Made by a program: the position numbers and the translations under genes. Below are positions 54,231 through 64,000 of a stretch of 64,000 nucleotides of DNA, in pieces. Source of the DNA: Sycon ciliatum (Eukaryota; Porifera; Calcarea; Leucosolenida; Sycettidae); NCBI RefSeq assembly GCF_964019385.1, contig NC_088647.1:17960728-18024727 (forward strand). The letters run 5' to 3'. The first letter of the stretch is position 1. Each line of letters starts with the position of its first letter. The notes beneath the pieces are model-generated. The model was not told where the DNA came from, searched no databases, and saw only the letters and a program-made list of their open reading frames with translations.

Positions 54231-55639
54231 GTCGAGGTCGATTTAAGCAAAATATTGCGCACACAAGTACATGTACGTGCATTGTGGTAACAGTCCCCAG
54301 GTAGACCTCACCTGGGTTCAGGTTCTGATTCATAAGCTGTGTGAATACCACTGCCATAGTCTACTGTGTGAATACTATACATAATCTACTAAAGCATTTC
54401 GTACTCCCAACTGCACATACATGTAGTTTTGTCTGCGAAATGCGCTCTCTGAAAGTATACTGAAGAGGCCAATGATGGCCTTTCAGTACATACCAAGCCG
54501 CTGCCAACAGTGGGAGGTGGTTGAGTGGGTGGGACATACCAAGTGTTAGTTCCACAGACCAATAATGTTATTATTCTCTCTGCAGCACTGCTGGGTATGT
54601 GTGCCAGGGGAGCAGAATTATAGAAAATGAGAGCGCATTTGAATGAGGTGTTGAGAGTAGGAGTCAATGAGTTTGTGAATGTGCGTGTGTGTGTGTGGGG
54701 GGGGGGGGGGGGAAGGGGGGGGGGGTGCGTGTGTGCAAGTGTATGTAATGTGTATCTGTGAGTGTGTGTATGTGTATGTGTGTGTGGGTGCTATTTGAAG
54801 TTGTTGTTGTGGATGCAAGAAACCGAGCGCGATAGTGTAGTGGAAGGAGGAGGAAGGGAAGGAAGAAAGTAAGCAGCCACATACGGCCGTTGGAAATTCT
54901 CCGTAAATAGACTAAACGATAAACCACCATTGCCCTATTTTTCAGCATACATTGGTTTCCTTTTTCTTTTTCTTTTTCAGTAATGCAGCAATTCAACCTC
55001 CTCTGATGCATCGATTAGCCCTTTCTCAAAGGTGCTCGACTGCTCGCCCTTTTTTCGCCTTTTTGGCCCTTTTTGGAAAAGCCCGTTTCTTTCGCCCTTT
55101 ATTGGGTTTTTTTGGTGAATATCGCCTTTTTTTTTAGCTTTTTTTAGCTGAAAAGTGCTAAAATCTGTTTGCTCATGCATGCGATCACAGTTTCCGAGTG
55201 CTCGATGGGCCTTGGGCCCTTGGCTTGGCACAAAGCTTTTTTGGAGGCAATATGTTAATGAAGCTTGTACCCGGTGTACACAATGCTGCAAAAAGTGGGA
55301 TTTTTGAACTTCATTTTCCTGTTTTGCCTTTCGTGAACCCATAAATGGAAGAGTGCATATTCATTTCTCAGCTTGGGTTCATATCTGAACATGTATCATA
55401 GCTAGGCTTCACTGAAAAAAGAGCTCTTTTTGCCTGTTTTCACTGAAAAAAAGAGCACTTTTCAGCATATTTTGAGGGACGCGAAAAGCACTAAGTGCGA
55501 ATTAAAAGAGCACCTTTGGGAAAGGGCTAGCATCGATGAGGTATCGATTACTGAAACAGAAGCCAGGACAAATTATGTCAGCACTCAGAACGAACCTCTT
55601 GCTGTTATGGGAACTGTGTGTGATCGTGTTTCAATCCAC
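54231..55639. other. Spacer of the large inverted repeat
   Basis: About 1.4 kb between the arms. It has a G-rich/TG tract at 54685-54785 and a T/C-rich stretch at 55048-55140 with repeated GCCCTTTTT-type words. Frames at 54977-55342 (minus) and 55430-55648 (plus) match nothing I recognise. Confidence 0.5.
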
Positions 55640-57027
55640 CTAGGTTGATGGAATTACCGCACAGGGTTTCTGAAAGTACACGGATATAATTTAATCATCT
55701 CTTCTAGCGACCTGGGACGGCCAGAGGCGTGGCCCCGAGTGTCTAGTGATTGCCTGCATCTACTCAATCTCTGGACAGCTATATGACACATGTTGCTGTT
55801 TCGACCTTGTTAGGTCTCATCAGCGGAGCTCAGAGTGTGTGGCTGAAATGATCAGATTATCAAGTTAATGAAGTCTGGTGAACAAGCAAGGCGTAATGAT
55901 CGTGTATACAATTGAACGACGACAAGCAAGGCGTGATGATCGTGTGTATACAGTTTGAAAGACAACAAGCAAGACGTAATGATCGTGTATACATTTGAAA
56001 GACGACACGCAAGGCGTAATGCGGCTTCAAGTTCAACTGAAAGCTTCACGAGTAGAAACAAGCGCCCAGCAGCGATCGAGTTAAAGTTAAAGTTAGTGAT
56101 GGTCACCGAAGCTATTCTACTTCGGCATTGCGTCAATTTGTATTCAATCAATGAGCTTTTCCCCAGAGCGTTTAAGCACTACCCCAGAATTCGATCTGCT
56201 AACAATGTTACCCCGGGACCAATTCTTTGTTTTTGTATTATCGGTTACGAGAAACACGTATGCAATACCGTATTCGTGCTATGCGCCCTGTTCCTGTCGC
56301 CTTACCTGGCGAAGAAACGATTGCTGGATGAATGCACTTCTAATTTCATTGAATTTCAATGTCGTTGACGCGCATGGAGAACAATGCGTATTCACCGTGG
56401 ACGGTCCCGTACAATGATTAAAACTGCACCCCGTTTACTCTGAAGGAAAACCTAGGACTTATTTATTATGTATGTACTGTATCAGCCTGGCAGGTGTCAG
56501 TGAGCTGACTGGTCTAAATTCCAAGTCATGCACATGTACATTCCAAGACAATGATTCCAAAGAAAACAATGATTTGAAATTGATGCCATAGATCGTTCGC
56601 AAGGGGGCATTGCAAAACAAGGTGTCTGCGGACCTGGAGCGGGGAGGGCCAACGCTGTGTGACACATCACGCCCATGTCAGAGTGCGTAGATGTGAAACG
56701 CTCGGTTACTAAGTAAGTTAACCCATACATTGCAGTCACACACCCACACATCAAACTGCCTACCCCCCCCCCCCCCCCCCCCCTCCGCACACCCCAACAA
56801 AATATCATCATCAGGGAGCAAGACGAAAGTGGTGACGTCGCTCCTGGGGTTCCGCTGATTAATAATTCACGTTGCTGGCTGGACACTGTATCCTGAGAAT
56901 ATCTCTTACTTGCCTTAGTGTTAGTTGAGTGCAAGATAAGTGCTGCGGGTCGATATATGTGAGAATGAGTGGAACCTCATTGCCTTTGGCGCATACCTTT
57001 CCACTTTTGCCGCAAAGAGATATTCTC
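55640..57027. repeat. Right arm of the 4.15-kb inverted repeat
   Basis: Inverted partner of 52876-54230, with scattered small indels and a C19 run at about 56764-56782 mirroring the G run at about 53042. Confidence 0.85.
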
Positions 57028-57056
57028 AAATAGTACCTGCACCCTATGACCTTATC

Positions 57057-57138
<82 letters not shown>

Positions 57139-57426
57139 GTGACCAAGCCGCTTTTACGGGCAACAATATTATGAATATAAAACGCAAGGTATTGTAAGAG
57201 CAATTTTCTGAAAATAATGTTAAAACACGAAATATAACAATGCATTATCACACCGTAGCCACTTTTATGGGCAAATTCCAATACAAGGCAATAAGAAAAC
57301 GAGGATGAAGTTAACCTTTTAACCCAAAGAAAAGACAAAAGATGTCAACAATCGAACTACAAATATAAAAAACAAACATCAGGTCATAAAAACTACTTTA
57401 AAACATAACCAAATGACAGCAAAGCG

Positions 57427-57457
<31 letters not shown>

Positions 57458-60400
57458 GAGAAAAGCCTCTTTTACGGGCAAAGCAAATGTATATCATTAC
57501 AATATGTAAAGTGAACAGGGGAAATCAACACAAAACCAACCGGAAAATGATGAAACACAAAAGCAGTCAAGGAAGTAAATCAATACAAAAACAAGCAATG
57601 AACACAGAATCATCATCATCATTTGAACAGCCTCTTCTACGGGCAAGCAAAAACGCAATACATCAAAATTCAAATAGAATGAAAAAAGAGAGGAAAATGA
57701 ACACAAAGTGCACTGGAACTCAATATAAAAAGGAACGCAAAGTGCAGTTGAACACAATGAGCATGGGGCATGGGGCCACCAATCGGAGAAGACCGGCTCA
57801 TAATGGAAAATAAAAGAACAAACATAAGACACCCGTACACATCAACGTGCTCTAAGGGTATGGCAGCTCGTTAAAAAGCTGTGGCGCTGGCGCTTGTATG
57901 ATGCCCGCGAACCACGTATGCAGGTAATACACCAGCGGAGCAAACACAGCGACAATACAGATCGAAGTTGTCCCATGACTACAGAATAACGTAACTCGGG
58001 ATTTTTCTCAACAACAAGCGATACCAAATTTTTCAAAAAACGAGACCCCTCTGGCCCACACATGCCTGAAGTTGAAAAAACTAACGGTGTAAATGATGCT
58101 CTCTCTACAATATTTACACGGGCACAATATTCTCTCTTTTTGGCCTGTTCATGGGTCTTCAGCTGACGCAGGACGTCTGTACGCGACAGCAGGCTTGCCT
58201 TCGGGTGTGTTACCCGTACATCAAAAAAGGCATCCTGCTGCCGGGTCCAGAAGCCCCGCGCCCTGATATCCAGACGCGCCTCCAAAGACCGGTTCGCAGT
58301 TCGATGTGGTAGTGTTTCTCCTTCGAACGGCTTGAGAAGAGGCTCCTTCTCCACATCTGGTAGTATTTCCCGAATAGCTTCTGACAGAATGTCCCGGATC
58401 TCGTTATGTCTTGCAATTGGGTAACCACCCGCCGGGCAACTCATGGCATGATCTATTGTCATGTCTTGCCCACAAATACAGGAACTGGACACTCCCTCCA
58501 ATGACAAACCATATCGAATACAAACAGCATCACGAAAATCCGATTTGTTCAGGATTGAACTGGGCGTTATGAAAGACGGCATGGAGGATAACCAATTTGA
58601 AACACCCTTCTCACCAGCCGTTTCCAACAAAAGCTGTTGCGCCGGCGGTAGCATGGGGCGCAACTGTGCCACTCTTTCATCCTGTTTCTTTTGCCGCTGC
58701 TGACGTGACTGACGTGCCCGCTGGCGAACATCCCCGATGGCATCAAGGGTAACATCTGCGCCCGAGCCTCCGGCTGCGTCATCCAGGCTAGTGATCCCCG
58801 GCCGTGGTACAGGATGTAGGCGGAAATCATCGGGTAGAGATGACGATAAAATCAACCCGGGAGAATGGCCCCGAACGTTGTGAGGCTGTTCCGCGCCCGC
58901 AACGGTCAGAGGCTGTGTGGAGGACTGGTATGGAGCAGCAGGTGCCTCTTCTGGAGGCGTTAATGTATCTGGCGGTACAATCAGGCGCACGAACGGCTCA
59001 GTGATCTTTGTTGAGGCCGCATACTCCACAGGCGCCAGGGAAGGCAGAATCGGCACAGGAAGACCACCACATCTCGTTGGCAGAGACAGAAGCTCCCGCT
59101 GTGAGCTATTGGGGTCGAACTCATGGCCCAGGAGAGCTGGCAAAAGCTCCGAATCGATAACCTGGCCAGGTACCTGAAGAACCTCAGGGCTGTGCTGTGT
59201 GGCACGGAGATGGTATTGCCACCGGCCAGCCAGACCCTTGGTTAACACCACGTATGCCGCGTGTGGCTGGGTCCTCGCCAGTCCAGCCAGAGACTTGAGT
59301 TCTTGTGCCCAGGAACGCGACTTTGCGAATATACATTCTTCGGTATACCTGGCCGATCCCAGCACACCGCCCAAGTATCGGGCTCCTTCGGCTGATATAG
59401 TCACCCCGGTACCGTCAAACACCTCTCTCGCTCGATCGAGGTGCTCTGGCTTCGTAACGAGGATGGTCTTGGCTGCATTGGCGTGGTAACCATATCCGCG
59501 GCCAGCCTGTTCCAGAGTATCCCAGTACTGTCGGAGCTGCAGGAGTCTATCCGCCGCCGCATCGTCATCTGCATACCAGGACTGGACGACCGACGGGCAA
59601 GCCGCTGCCAGGTGCTTCACCAGAGGTGCTGTGGCAACAGCATACACTGCCATTGCCAATGGGTCCCCTTGGCATGTCCCTTCCTGTGACAATATCTCAC
59701 CGCCACCAGCAACGAAAAGGCGAATTGGCGAGCTGTAGGTGTTGGCAAACACTTTGCCTAGAGCAGGGCAAATGCGGGGAACGTTATGGAGTGCGGCCTG
59801 ACGATTAAGCGAGTTGAATGCATTTGATGCGTCGACCAACAATACTCCTTCCGTATTTGGTCCAGCGAACATGGACGTCATTGCGTGAACTGAGGCTTCG
59901 CAGGCTGATGGAACACCAACACATGTCTGGTGGGGGGCAGTTACGCGGAGGACGTCGTGTTCCGTGATCCTCGCAATAGCTCTGCAGATCAGTCTCCTAT
60001 GCACCTCACCGACCGCGATTGGGCGCACACCTGGTTGTTTGTCGAGTGGAATCAGGCGAGCCGATGTAAACCCCAACATTGATTCTGGCTCCACGGTCAC
60101 CGTGCACAGACATTGTGCGGCAGCAGCCAATGCAGAGCAGAGAGTATCTGAAGCCTTCTTAAAACACGTCAGCATTCTACACCATGCATCAGAATCCAGG
60201 CCGGACGGGCCCGACGATCCGTGCATCCCCCGGCTTAATTTACGAATCAGCTCCGGTGTGATTCTCTGGAACAAGATGTTGTTGGCTTCGGCCGGATCAC
60301 CAGGAAGGAGGACATCTTCGGAAGGCTGAGTCGCGATGGGGTGCTTCTCCAGCAATACCTCACGAACTGTAGCACCTGTGGACGGATTCCCAATTTCATC

Positions 60401-61124
60401 CATTCCCAGAACCCTTCCAGAGGATGCCGGGTCCAGATACCTGATGGCTGAATGGATGCGTCCCGAGAACACCAGCCTGCTGAACTTGACGTCATCCAGT
60501 TCCTCTGGGCGGTCCGGTGCCGTAGGGACACGCCTGGGAAGATGAGCCTGAATGCAGGCACACTCCTCGACTAGTTCCTTGATGGCTCCTCGTTGCCATA
60601 GACCCATACGGCGGCGCAGATGATCCGCCTGATTGCATTGCAGTCTCGAGTCGTGTGGCTGCTGTAGCAGGAGGTGGCAGGCAACTGATACAGCTCTCCA
60701 GGCCACACATCGTATATCTGAGCCATCAGCAAAACAATTAATGAGCCAAGACAATTCCCCAACAAATAGAATGCCAGCCGAGCCATGAGGAACAATGAAT
60801 AGGTTGCGCCTCCACGTGACCACTACCTCATATGCTGCCTTCACCGACTGCACGAAATGGTCCCTTACACTTGCATCCTCCAAGCGCGATGTTGCATTCA
60901 CTGGGCGTTGACTGTCAGCAAGACCAGCCAAGAACAATGTATCACCTCCAGGAGATTCATGCTCTGCCCCGACCGCAGAGATATTGGCAGGAGGTGGTGA
61001 TGTCACATCTATTCCGTGAGGACGATCAGGGGTCGCACTTCGATTGACCGTGGCAAGGTGTGGGGAGCACTCATCACCCTCCTCGCCATTCTCACCAGAG
61101 CCGGAGGCTCTAGAGCCGGAGGCA

Positions 61125-61129
<5 letters not shown>
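57057..61129 (-). mobile_element. Apparently intact LINE with C-terminal restriction-like endonuclease
   Basis: A single long ORF followed by about 700 bp of 3' UTR built of four repeated end modules and closed by (ATG)n. An (ATG)n tract also adjoins the 5' end. A 5' UTR as such is not visible; the ORF opens in or right after the microsatellite. Type: R2/CRE-like layout, with endonuclease after reverse transcriptase. Confidence 0.82.
57135..57650 (-). repeat. Four repeated 3'-UTR end modules
   Basis: On the minus strand TTGCCCGTAAAAGAGGCT-like blocks occur at about 57625-57645, 57460-57480, 57255-57275 and 57148-57168. Three are followed within a few bases by ATGATG runs; the fourth, at 57255, has the decayed form GATAATG. 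Spacing is about 105-205 bp. Confidence 0.75.
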
Positions 61130-61187
<58 letters not shown>

Positions 61188-61252
61188 TTCCACTCCTTCA
61201 TCTTGGGAAATTGTGTTTTGTTTGCCCAAAGAAGTGGCTTAATCATCATCAA
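57842..61252 (-). CDS. LINE protein: reverse transcriptase plus restriction-like endonuclease, up to 1,136 aa
   Basis: The open frame includes a run of about 20 Met codons from the (ATG)n tract. The true start is probably the last of these at 61129-61127 (MNASGSRAS), giving about 1,095 aa. RT motifs are GVRPIAVGEVHRR, LLVDASNAFNSLNR, GTCQGDPLAM and YADDD (about residue 558 of the long frame). A CxC...HxxxxC knuckle (CICGQ...DHAMSC) lies near residue 923. Beyond it LDIRARGFW and AFFDVRV (about residues 990-1005) fit a PD-(D/E)xK-type nuclease. The protein should nick a target and prime reverse transcription there. Similar proteins are common in cnidarian and other invertebrate genomes. The N-terminus has no clear zinc finger, unlike R2. 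Confidence 0.88.
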
Positions 61253-61270
61253 AAAAAAAAAAAAAAAAAA

Positions 61271-61306
<36 letters not shown>
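61130..61306. repeat. (CAT)n tracts and an A-run upstream of the LINE
   Basis: (CAT)n at 61127-61187, unique sequence to 61242, an A24-type run to 61274 and (TCA)n to 61306. The two trinucleotide tracts are in the same register and may have been one target. Confidence 0.9.
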
Positions 61307-61309
<3 letters not shown>

Positions 61310-62595
61310 TCTCTATTATCTCAACCCTCCCCCCCCATCAAGAGTCCTCCATTCTATATCCATTGACAATGTTGTTCAGAGCAACGAAACATCTGCATGC
61401 AGACTGGGTGGCAAATCTTCCTAACCGGCGGGAGATCTCCTGATTTCTTTGATGTTTTCGAAACATCTCCCCATCTCTCGACCAGAAAACCTGCCTATAT
61501 CATAATCCACACGAGGTTTGTGACAAGATTTGCTGACCGTGCATGTACATGTACATGTAAGGTTGGGCACGTGTTGGTGTGACTGGCACTGCTTTCCTAC
61601 CTGTATGCATGGTCACATGCGCTCACATAGCACGTCCATGTTTTAACCACTCCATATTGAGGGCCGCTAGGGTTTATCGGGTGTTAGCGGCCGTCGTGAG
61701 TTCCCTTCGGGAACGGATACGATAATTTACTTTTTTTTATAGTGAGGGCAGTTGACCTCCCTTCTACTTGTACATGCATACAGTTTGTAGTAACCCAATC
61801 TGGAGGGAGATGCTAGTAACAAAACAAAAACGTTGATACTGTATCCATAACACATGCAGTGTAGAAATTGAAGTTGGTAGGCCTGTGCATGTCTTGTAAG
61901 AGCTAATAACCTTGTTCCTTTGTACCACTCTTTGTCTATTTGTCAAAGAACTTTGAAGATCCATTGCAGCCATTAATTCTCAGTTTCAGCCCTTCCATTA
62001 GGCGAAGATTGTCGGCAGGGAGCCTTCTTTTCCATCACGCAAGTACCTCGAGGCTACAGAGATCAGAAATCGACGACCAAAAGTGAACAGTGACAAGGGT
62101 TGGTGCCTATCGGCATACTAGTACATCAGACTTCCCAGCACGTGGCTGATCGTGCTGTTATCACAATGAGCGCGAGATCTCGGATTTGACACCTCGAATG
62201 GATAGCGACGTCTGACTTGAGATCCAACTTGAGAATAGTGACTCACTCCACACTTGACTCGTATACACACACACATACACACATACCATTGGACCATTGG
62301 ACGCCCATCGCCGGAGGCGATGATAGCGATGCTACAGCAGAAGCCATAGCAACTTGTGCTGGGATTGCACCATTCAACAGCTTGCAAGGCTGAAGAATTG
62401 ACCGCCACTATTCAGCCTGGTCTACACCACACAGCTATGAAGTGGCTTTTCTGGCCAGTGAATCCCTACTTTTTGGTCTTTTTCATTTTTTTCACGCACA
62501 CACATCACACCACATACTCCGGCATGCACTGGCTGTTGGTAACCACCCAGGAGAATGAAAGAAAAGTCAGGAGGAGTCTGAGAAAGAGAAGAAAG
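61310..62595. other. Interval without recognised gene
   Basis: No coding or bounded element seen. It includes an ACATGT run at 61543-61558. Confidence 0.4.
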
Positions 62596-62603
62596 ACGTG
62601 TGT

Positions 62604-62685
62604 GACCATAATTGTCGGGAATCGAACCCGCAACCTATCGATTGGAAATCGCTGCACATACCACTGCACCATATGGGACACACAC
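62604..62685 (-). mobile_element. tRNA-derived SINE head
   Basis: On the minus strand an A box (TGGTGCAGTGGTATG, complement of 62657-62671) and a B box (GGTTCGATTCC, complement of 62618-62628) have tRNA spacing. The T arm pairs well (CGGG / CCCG) and CCATA/TATGG may be part of an acceptor stem. The anticodon stem is imperfect, so it is more likely a SINE than a live tRNA. Confidence 0.6.
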
Positions 62686-62718
62686 ATACACACGTACACA
62701 CATACCTCTCTCTCTTTT

Positions 62719-62757
<39 letters not shown>

Positions 62758-62830
62758 AACAGACCTGTCCTGTCCTGTCCTGTAGAGTCACTGCCGCAAA
62801 AGGGTCACGTGATCCCATCACTGGAAACTT

Positions 62831-62834
<4 letters not shown>

Positions 62835-62902
<68 letters not shown>
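62835..62902. repeat. (GA)n microsatellite
   Basis: About 68 bp of GA at the 3' end of the zinc-finger LINE fragment. CT/CA tracts at 62705-62756 lie nearby. Confidence 0.95.
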
Positions 62903-62905
<3 letters not shown>

Positions 62906-62909
62906 ACGA

Positions 62910-63715
62910 CGCCCGATGACGCTCCAAGTGCACGGGTAGTCGCATCCGCTTGCCGCATATGCACACGTGCTGGAAGGCTGAGCGCTCCTCTGCTGTTGGT
63001 CTATGCGCCACCCTTGAACAGCGATGCCTGCCCCGTCCCCGGCCAACGCGAAAGCAGCGACCACACCTGTCACAATGCGCGGCACAACATCCCTCCGCCG
63101 GTGCCGACGTTCCAGGTGGCACTGTGGCATCCACCGTTGAGGCACACACATGCCGGACCAAGCCACCGCGGCTTGTCAGCCACCGCCCACACCGCCCGCA
63201 CTGAATGGCGCCCCGCTGCTCAGCCACAGGCCGCGCACGCTCCTCCAGACACTTATGCCGAGCCATGTTTCCTTTCCGTGCAAAATCCCGTCCGCATACC
63301 GTACATACCACTCGGGGCGGAGGCTCAGGCGCATTGTCAGGCTCTTGGTAGGTGCTGCGCCACTCCGCGCGGGACTCACATGCAACATCACACCATGATT
63401 CCTCCACGCCACGGGCACGTAGATCCCGGATAGCACAGTCCTTGAAGGCTTCCATCTGCGGCGTGGGCCATGTGCTGGGCGACGCTGCAAGAAGGAGCCA
63501 AGCAGTACCTGTTTCGGGATGCGGTTGTCCGGCATCCGCGCCACATGCCCCAACCACTCCAACCGCCGATGTGCAATCTTGTCTTTAATCGTCTCGGAGT
63601 CTCCCCAGCGCACCAGCAGCTCTTCGTTGGTGATGTGTTCGTCCCACATCCGGCTTCGAGAGACCCCGAGGATGGATCGTATGCACCTCATGCTGAAGGT
63701 TGAGAGCTTCTGCAG
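62910..63715 (-). pseudogene. 3' end of a LINE: C-terminal RT part and four zinc fingers, frameshifted
   Basis: The first frame (to about 63460) reads MRCIRSILGVSRSRMWDEHI, RRLEWLGHVARMPDNRIPK and PAHGPRRRW, the C-terminal segment of the LINE proteins often annotated as craniofacial development protein 2-like. It continues in another frame as KDCAIRDLRARGVEESW, so one indel breaks it. Four zinc-finger-like units follow: CTVCGRDFARKGNMARHKC, CGRCGRWLTSRGGLVRHVC, CDRCGRCFRVGRGRGRHRC and a CICG...HRASC unit. The 5' end is truncated inside a (CAA)n tract. Confidence 0.8.
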
Positions 63716-63716
63716 G

Positions 63717-64000
<284 letters not shown>

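Overview
The window is nuclear DNA of an invertebrate animal. It has split genes with GT-AG introns, animal gene families (API5; a MADF-domain protein; a secreted IGFBP/VWC-like/Kunitz/NTR-like protein), non-LTR retrotransposons of several kinds, many short inverted-repeat DNA transposons and very long microsatellites. There are no operons, Shine-Dalgarno sites or bacterial genes. The repeat mix would suit a sponge or other marine invertebrate, but I cannot name the species.

Layout. (1) 422-7215, minus: a four-exon gene whose exons join in frame to 290 aa: an N-terminal MADF-like domain, an acidic linker, nine 12-residue repeats and a basic C-terminus. Its introns are crowded with inverted-repeat elements. 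(2) 7216-8358: a 1.1 kb interval shared by two divergent genes, with a CpG-rich block. (3) 8359-21342, plus: API5 in 15 coding exons, 535 aa. Several introns carry long (TG)n or (CT)n tracts next to splice sites, plus MITEs of piggyBac-like, Harbinger-like and TA-target type. (4) 21343-23378: a convergent intergenic gap. (5) 23379-33663, minus: a secreted multidomain protein in three phase-1 exons with a TATA box upstream. (6) 33.8-43.4 kb: no convincing gene apart from one weak exon candidate; it holds a 409-bp GA tract. (7) 43.5-64 kb: a repeat-rich block. It contains an apparently intact APE-type LINE whose two ORFs overlap as TGATG, a broken plus-strand LINE split by nested insertions, a piggyBac-like MITE with a tRNA-like core, a 4.15-kb inverted-repeat structure with arms of about 1.36 kb, an apparently intact LINE of the type with a C-terminal restriction-like endonuclease bounded on both sides by (ATG)n tracts, and the broken 3' end of a zinc-finger LINE.

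How it fits together. The three host genes are unrelated in function: a probable DNA-binding factor, a nuclear anti-apoptotic scaffold and an extracellular protein. The recurring theme is that mobile elements begin or end in microsatellites: (CAA)n, (CT)n and (ATG)n tracts sit at LINE 3' ends and sometimes also at 5' ends, often beside a short hairpin and AATAAA. All exon joins were done by eye from splice signals and phase; no alignment or transcript data were available.
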